The notes under the pieces: model-generated | The model's database searches: none | What the model was told of the DNA's origin: nothing | The model's input: the letters and a program-made list of their open reading frames with translations, nothing else | Origin: Cinclus cinclus | Taxonomy: Eukaryota > Chordata > Aves > Passeriformes > Cinclidae | DNA length: 64,000 bases | Direction: 5' to 3' | NCBI RefSeq assembly: GCF_963662255.1 | Contig: NC_085081.1 | Location: 930,001-994,000 of the forward strand | Shown here: positions 58,256-64,000 of the stretch, piece by piece | Position numbering within the stretch: position 1 is the stretch's first letter | How the letters are laid out: the number at the start of each line of letters is the position of its first letter | Program-made: the position numbers and the translations under genes

Positions 58256-61200
58256 ACCCCGCCCGCACCCCCAGCGTTTTCCCGCTGTTGTCCGGCGGGG
58301 ATTGCAAAGGCCAGGTGAGTTTCGGTTGCTTCGCCGCCGGGTTCTTCCCTCAGCCGGCCACCATCACCTGGGAGGGCGTGGCCTCAGGTGAGTCCCTCAG
58401 CTTCCCGGAAGTGGCCACGGCCAAAAGTCAGTTCGGCCTCAGCTCCCGAGTGATCATGGACGCCGAAAAAGCCAAAAACGGAAAATTCGTGTGCCGGGTG
58501 CAGCACAGGAGCAGCAACCAGAAGGAGGAGATTAAAGGTGAGGGCGGGGATGCACCTGGAGAGGGTTTGGGGTCACCTGGGCACACCTGGAGGTCACCTG
58601 GATGGGTTTGGGGTCACCTAGAGGAGTTTTGGGGTCACCTGGAGAGGTTTGGGTGGAGTTTTGGGGTCACCTGGGCACACCTGGAGGTCACCTGGATGGG
58701 TTTGGGGTCACCTGTGTGATTTTTTGGTGTTTTTGAGACACCTGGATGGGATTTTTTTTCCCACCTGGATGAATTTTGGGTCAATTTCTGTAAAATTTTG
58801 ACTCAGTTCGTGCAATTGATTTTATTTTTTTCCATCTCTGTGTATTTTCTTCTCACCTGTCTCTCACCTGTCCCTCACCTCTCTCACCTGTCTCACCTGT
58901 CCCCGCCCCATCTCACCTGTCCGTCACCTGTCTCACCTGTCCCCTCCCCATCTCACGTGTCCCCTCCCCATCTCACCTGTCCCTCACCTGTCTCACCTGT
59001 CCCCTCCCCATCTCGCCTGTCCCTCACCTGTCCCTCACCTGTCTCTCACCTGTCCCTCACCTGTCCCTCACCTGTCTCACCTGTCCCCTCCCCATCTCAC
59101 GTGTCCCCTCCCCATCTCACCTGTCCCTCACCTGTCCCTCACCTGTCTCTCACCTGTCCCTCACCTGTCCCTCACCTGTCCCTCACCTGTCCCCACAGAC
59201 ATTTGCTGCGTCCCAGAGTTCTCCATCTCGCTGCTGGCCGATCCCAACCAATCCCACCTGGACGAGAACCAGGTTCACCTGCTCTGCCAGGTGAGGGGGC
59301 GGGGCGCCGCCGACGTCAACCTCACCTGGATGTTCAACGGTGAGGACATCGACTTGGGGGCGGAGCTTTCCACCTGCCAGGAGGGCGGCGAGGGTCACGT
59401 GACCCTGAGCGGGCGCGCCAACATCAGCCGGGAATTATGGGATGGAGGCGCCACCTATACCTGTCAGGCCAGCCACGCCCACGTGGCCAAGCCCCTCCAG
59501 GCCTCCATCAGCACCTTCTGCCAAGGTGAGCGATTTGAATTTATTGTGTTTTATTTTATTTTATCTTATTTTATTTTATTTTATTTTATTTTATTTTATT
59601 TTATTTTATTTTATTTTATTGTATTTTAATGCATTTTAATGCATTTTATTATGATGTATTTTATTTTATTTTATTTTATTGTAATTTATTTTTTATTTAT
59701 TTTATTTTATTTTTATTTAATTAAATTTAAATTTAATTTGATTTATTTTCAATTTATCTTAGTTTACTTTATTTTACTTTATTTAATTTTTTATATTTTG
59801 CTTTAATTTATTTTATTTATGTTATTGTAATTTATTTTGGATTTATTTTATTTTATTTTTATTTAACTAAATTTAAATTTAAATTTGATTTATTTTGAAT
59901 TTATCTTAATGTACTTTATCTTACTTTATTTTACTCTATTTTATTATATTTTATTTATTTTATTTCAGTTTATTTTGGATTTATTTTATTTTATTTTAAT
60001 TAATTTTATTTATTTTATTTTAATTTATTTTGGATTTATTTTCTTTTATTTTTATTTAAATTTAAATTCAATTTAATTTATTTTGAATTTATCTTAATGT
60101 CATTTAATTTACATTTTTAAAAAATTTATTTTGGGGAATTTTGGGGCAATTCGGGGCAAGTTTTGGGAAATTTTGGGATTTTCAGGGGGTGAATTTGGGA
60201 GGTTTTGGTATTTTTGGGTTTTTTGTTCGGAAATTGAAATTGAGGGAATTTTAGCGGAATTTCGATTTTTTATTTTTTTTTTTTTTAATTGGAAATTGAG
60301 GGAATTTGTGGAAATTTCGCGGTTTTTTTGGTTTTTTTCCCCAGAAAGAAAACCCCAAAAACTTTTGATTTTTCACCTCAAAAAAAAAAAAATCCGTATT
60401 TCTTCCTGTAAAAAAACACCAAAAAAATCCCATTTCTCCACCAAAAAAATACCCCCAAAATCCGATTATTTTTCACCAAAAAAAAAGTAAAAAAAAATTC
60501 AAATTTTTACCAAAAAAAATTACATTTTTTTTTTCCCCCGGGGGAAAAAAAACCCCAAACCTAAACTTCCAGTATTTCACCTCAAAAATTCCCACATTTC
60601 TTCAGGAAAAAACAAAAAAAAAAAAAACAAAAAAAAAAACCAACCAAAAATGCCCCAAAAAAATCTGGTTATCCACCCCCAAAAAAATCCAGTTTTATTC
60701 CCCAAAAAATCCCAAAATAAATCAGATTATCCCCAAAAAAATCCGATTTTCTTCCCCAAAAATCACATTTTTCATTCCAAAAAATCCCATTTTCTTCCCC
60801 AAAAATCCCCAAAAAATCCGATTTTGTTCTCCAAAAATCCCCCCAAAAATCCTATTTTCCCCTCCAAAAAAATCAAATTTTCCCCCCAAAAATCCCCCAA
60901 AAAATCCAATTTTTCATTCCAAAAAATCCCATTTTCTTCCCCAAAAATCCAAAAAAAATCCGATTTTTCCCCCAAAAATCTCCCCAAAAAAATCCAATTT
61001 TTTACTCCAAAAAAAATCCCATTTTCTTCTCCAAAAATCCCCAAAAAAATCCGATTTTCCTCCCAAAAATCTCCCAAAAAATCCCATTTTTCATTCCATA
61101 AAATCCGATTTTCTTCCCCAAAAATCCCCCAAAAAATCCGATTTTCTCCCCAAAAATCTCCAAAAAAAAAATTCCCATTCTCTTACCCAAAAATCCCCCC

Positions 61201-62037
61201 AAAAATCCAATTTTCCCCCAAAAATCCCCCCCAAAGAATCCGATTTTCCTCCCAAAAAAAACTCCCCAAAAAATCCAATTTTTCATCCCCAAAAAAATCC
61301 CATTTTGTTCCCCAAAAACCCCCCAAAAATCCCAATTTTCCTTCCAAAAAATCCCATTTTCTTCCCCAAAAATCCCCCCAAAAAATCCAATTTTCTTCCC
61401 CAAAAATCCCCAAAAAAATCCGATTTTCCTCCCAAAAATCTCCCAAAAAATCCCATTTTTCATTCCATAAAATCCCATTTTCTTCTCCAAAAATCCCCCA
61501 AAAAATCCGATTTTCTCCCCAAAAATCTCCAAAAAAAACAAAATTCCCATTCTCTTACCCAAAAATCCCCCCAAAAAATCCAATTTTCCCCCCAAAAACC
61601 CCCCAAAAAATCCCAATTCCCCCCCCCCAAAAAAAAAAAAAATCCCCGAAAAACCCCAAATTTTTTAACCAAAATCTCCTTTTTTTCCCCCAAAATCTTT
61701 TCCCTCCCCTCCCCAGGCCCCGCCCCTTCCCCCAGCGTCACCCTCCTCCCTCCCACCCTCCACGACCTCTACCTGTCCTCCAACCCCAACCTCACCTGCG
61801 TGGCCACTCGCCTGAAGAACCCCGAGGCCAAATTCACCTGGAGCCGCTCTTCGGGCGGGGCACTGGGTGTGGTCACTTCCGGCCACGCCCAAAAACTTCC
61901 CAGCGGCCTCTACGAGCTCCGCAGCTTTTTGGGGATTTGCGCCGAGGATTGGAATTCCGGCGACACCTTTACCTGCCGGGTGGCGGTCGGAGAGCTGGGG
62001 TCGGAGCCGTTGGTCAGCAGCATCCGGAAGAGCACAG
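58256..62037 (+). CDS. Immunoglobulin heavy-chain constant region, CH1-CH3 exons (partial; IgA-like)
   Basis: Three C1-set Ig domains lie in separate exons with the phase 1 borders typical of antibody genes: CH1 58256-58537 (TPSVFPLLSG..VSFGCFAAGFFPQPATITW..GKFVCRVQH), CH2 59199-59525 (VHLLCQV..VNLTWMFNG..ATYTCQAS) and CH3 61717-62037 (NPNLTCVATRL..FTWSR..ICAEDWNSGDTFTCRVA). Each has the intradomain Cys pair and the core Trp. CH1 has a Cys near its start that could pair with a light chain. CH2 has extra Cys at its start, middle and end. CH3 has a Cys just before the E-D-W motif, as in IgM Cmu3 and IgA Calpha2 of mammals. GFFPQ in CH1 and the CH3 pattern favour IgA; IgM or IgY cannot be excluded. 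N-glycosylation sites are NQS, NLT and NIS in CH2 and NLT in CH3. CH4 and any secretory or membrane tail lie beyond the window. Confidence 0.9.
58538..59198. repeat. CACCTG-rich array (Ig CH1-CH2 intron)
   Basis: About 34 CACCTG hexamers in 660 bp. The left third is GGTCACCTGGATGGGTTTGG units; from 58850 it is TCACCTGTCCC units of 10-12 bp running to the CH2 acceptor. CACCTG is the reverse complement of the E-box CAGGTG. Confidence 0.92.
59526..61716. repeat. TTTTA array and AAAAAATCCCATTTTC repeats (Ig CH2-CH3 intron)
   Basis: 59545-60120 is an imperfect (TTTTA)n array; 60640-61680 is a 20-30 bp AAAAATCCGATTTTCTTCCC array. An inner block of about 400 bp is duplicated (about 61040-61190 and 61400-61560). 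Confidence 0.9.
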
Positions 62038-64000
62038 GTGAGTTGAAATTTGGGCTGAATTCGGGGGGTTTTGGGGAAAAAAAATTGGTGTTTTTTTAAT
62101 TTTGGGGAGGGGGGCGGGAAAAAATGGCGATTTTTGGCGGGTTTTTTTTTGGGGGGGGGATTTTGTTTTTTTGGGTTTTTTTTGTGGGGGGGGGGGATTT
62201 TGGAGTCTCGAAAATTTGGGAGTTCGTGGTCAGATGTGTCTTGTGGTCAATTAAAATTTTGGGGGAAATTTGGGTGATTTTGGGAAAATTTCGTGTTTTT
62301 TAGGGAAAAAGATGATGATTTTTAGCATTTTTTGGATTTTTTTGGCAGATTTTGGGGTTTTTTGGGGGGATTTTGGAGTCTCGAAAATTTGGGAGCTCGT
62401 GGTCAGATGTGTCTTGTGGTCAATTAAAATTCTGGGGGAAATTTGGGTGATTTTGGGAAAATTTGGTGTTTTTTAGGAAAGAAAAGGTGATTTTTTAGCA
62501 TTTTTAGGTGGTTTTTTGGCAGATTTTGGGGTTTTTTGGGGGGATTTTGGAGTCTCGAAAATTTGGGAGTTCGTGGTCAGATGTGTCTTGTGGTCAATTA
62601 AAATTTTGGGGGAAATTTGGGTGATTTTGGGAAAATTTCGTGTTTTTTAGGGAAAAAGATGATGATTTTTAGCATTTTTTGGATTTTTTTGGCAGATTTT
62701 GGGGTTTTTTGGGGGGATTTTGGAGTCTCGAAAATTTGGGAGTTCGTAGTCAAATGTGTCTTGCGGTCAGTCCAAATTTCTGGGGGAAATTTGGGTGATT
62801 TTGGGAAAATTTTGTAATTTTAGGGAAAAAGAAGATGATTTTTAGCATTTTTTGGCTTTTTTTGGCAGATTTTGGGGTTTTTTGGGGGGATTTTGGAGTC
62901 TCGAAAATTTGGGAGTTCGTGGTCAGATGTGTCTTGTGGTCAGTCCAAGTTTTGGGGGAAATTTGGGTGATTTTGGGAAAATTTTGTAATTTTAGGGAAA
63001 AAGATGATGATTTTTAGCATTTTTTGGCTTTTTTTGGCAGATTTTGGGGTTTTTTGGGGGGATTTTGGAGTCTTGAAAATTTGGGAGTTCGTGGTCAGAT
63101 GTGTCTTGTGGTCAGTCCAAGTTTTGGGGGAAATTTGGGTGATTTTGGGAAAATTTTGTAATTTTAGGGAAAAAGATGATGATTTTTAGCATTTTTTGGC
63201 TTTTTTTTGGCAGATTTTGGGGTTTTTTGCGGGGATTTTGGAGTCTCGAAAATTTGGGAGTTCGTGGTCAGATGTGTCTTGTGGTCAGTCCAAGTTTTGG
63301 GGGAAATTTGGGTGATTTTGGGAAAATTTCGTGTTTTTTAGGGAAAAAGATGATGATTTTTAGCATTTTTTGGATTTTTTTGGCAGATTTTGGGGTTTTT
63401 TGGGGGGATTTTGGAGTCTTGAAAATTTGGGAGCTCGTGGTCAGATGTGTCTTGTGGTCAATTAAAATTCTGGGGGAAATTTGGGTGATTTTGGGAAAAT
63501 TTGGTGTTTTTTAGGAAAGAAAAGGTGATTTTTTAGCATTTTTAGGTGGTTTTTTGGCAGATTTTGGGGTTTTTTGGGGGGATTTTGGAGTCTCGAAAAT
63601 TTGGGAGTTCGTGGTCAGATGTGTCTTGCGGTCAGTCCAAATTTTGGGGGAAATTTGGGTGATTTTGGGAAAATTTTGTAATTTTAGGGAAAAAGATGAT
63701 GATTTTTAGCATTTTTTGGCTTTTTTTTGGCAGATTTTGGGGTTTTTTGGGGGGATTTTGGAGTCTTGAAAATTTGGGAGTTCGTGGTCAGATGTGTCTT
63801 GCGGTCAGTCCAAATTTTGGGGGGGAATTTGGGTGATTTTGGGAAAATTTGGGGAATTTTTTAGGAAAACAAAATGGGGAATTTTTTATTTTTTTTTTGG
63901 CGTGGTTTTTTTCGGTGATTTTGGGAAAATTCAGGAATTTTTTTTTTTAGGATTTTTTTTTTTGGCTTTTTCTCTTTTTTTGGGGGGATTTTGGGGTTTT
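62038..64000. repeat. ~172-bp tandem array (intron after Ig CH3)
   Basis: About ten units from 62200 to 63850, each with GGAGTCTCGAAAATTTGGGA then TCGTGGTCAGATGTGTC and GATGATGATTTTTAGC. Copies differ at only a few places, so expansion is recent. No CH4 exon was reached. Confidence 0.9.

Noticed and set aside
59545..60120. Retroelement or poly(A) tail from the TTTTA tract
   Set aside because: It is a plain pentanucleotide-type array without adjacent element sequence or target-site duplication that I can see.
58256..62037. T-cell receptor constant gene
   Set aside because: Three successive full C1 domains in separate exons, with no connecting, transmembrane or cytoplasmic exon after the first, fit an Ig heavy chain.

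Overview
The window looks like a vertebrate, most probably avian, GC-rich gene-dense chromosome segment of the small or dot microchromosome type. Exons are compact and GC-rich, and nearly every intron is filled with short tandem repeats with units of about 9 to 170 bp. There are no bacterial-type operons. All gene calls rest on spliced exons that I translated and joined by phase, not on long ORFs. Most long ORFs here are stop-free tandem repeats. The avian assignment is inference from gene content and repeat style; another sauropsid is possible.

Layout on the + strand: (1) 1-7552, the last four exons of a transglutaminase, best matched to TGM1, with the earlier catalytic exons outside the window. 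(2) 8640-8950, a CpG-rich TINF2 promoter with six perfect TGACGTCA elements, followed by five clear TINF2 exons (8929-12520) and possibly two more up to about 14215. (3) 14441-18719, NEDD8, complete in four exons with a poly(A) signal. (4) 19425-43781, IPO4 (importin-4), 24 exons recognised, with a 200-N gap that hides roughly 200 residues of HEAT repeats and one damaged exon. On the - strand, 57499-45042 holds the C-terminal half of REC8 (meiotic kleisin), convergent with IPO4. On the + strand, 58256-62037 holds three immunoglobulin heavy-chain constant-domain exons (CH1-CH3), with CH4 presumably beyond the window.

TGM1, TINF2, NEDD8, IPO4 and REC8 occur in this order and relative orientation in the human 14q12 cluster, which strongly supports the identifications. 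GMPR2, MDP1, CHMP4A, TSSK4 and TM9SF1, which lie among them in human, were not seen. The genes do not form one pathway: TGM1 cross-links the epidermal envelope, TINF2 is a shelterin subunit, NEDD8 is a ubiquitin-like modifier, IPO4 is a nuclear import receptor, REC8 holds meiotic sister chromatids, and the last gene encodes antibody.

The most striking features are repeat-related. Several tandem arrays consist of perfect transcription-factor motifs: CRE before TINF2, ETS and YY1-like sites in the IPO4/REC8/Ig region, CArG in an IPO4 intron, and CAGGTG/CACCTG E-boxes on both sides of Ig CH1. Repeat sequence also runs into coding exons: the TGM1 C-terminus, the NEDD8 propeptide tail and IPO4 exon 6. 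A diverged duplicate of the IPO4 promoter plus exon 1 lies inside NEDD8 intron 2. Two 200-N runs mark assembly gaps, so statements about missing exons are provisional.
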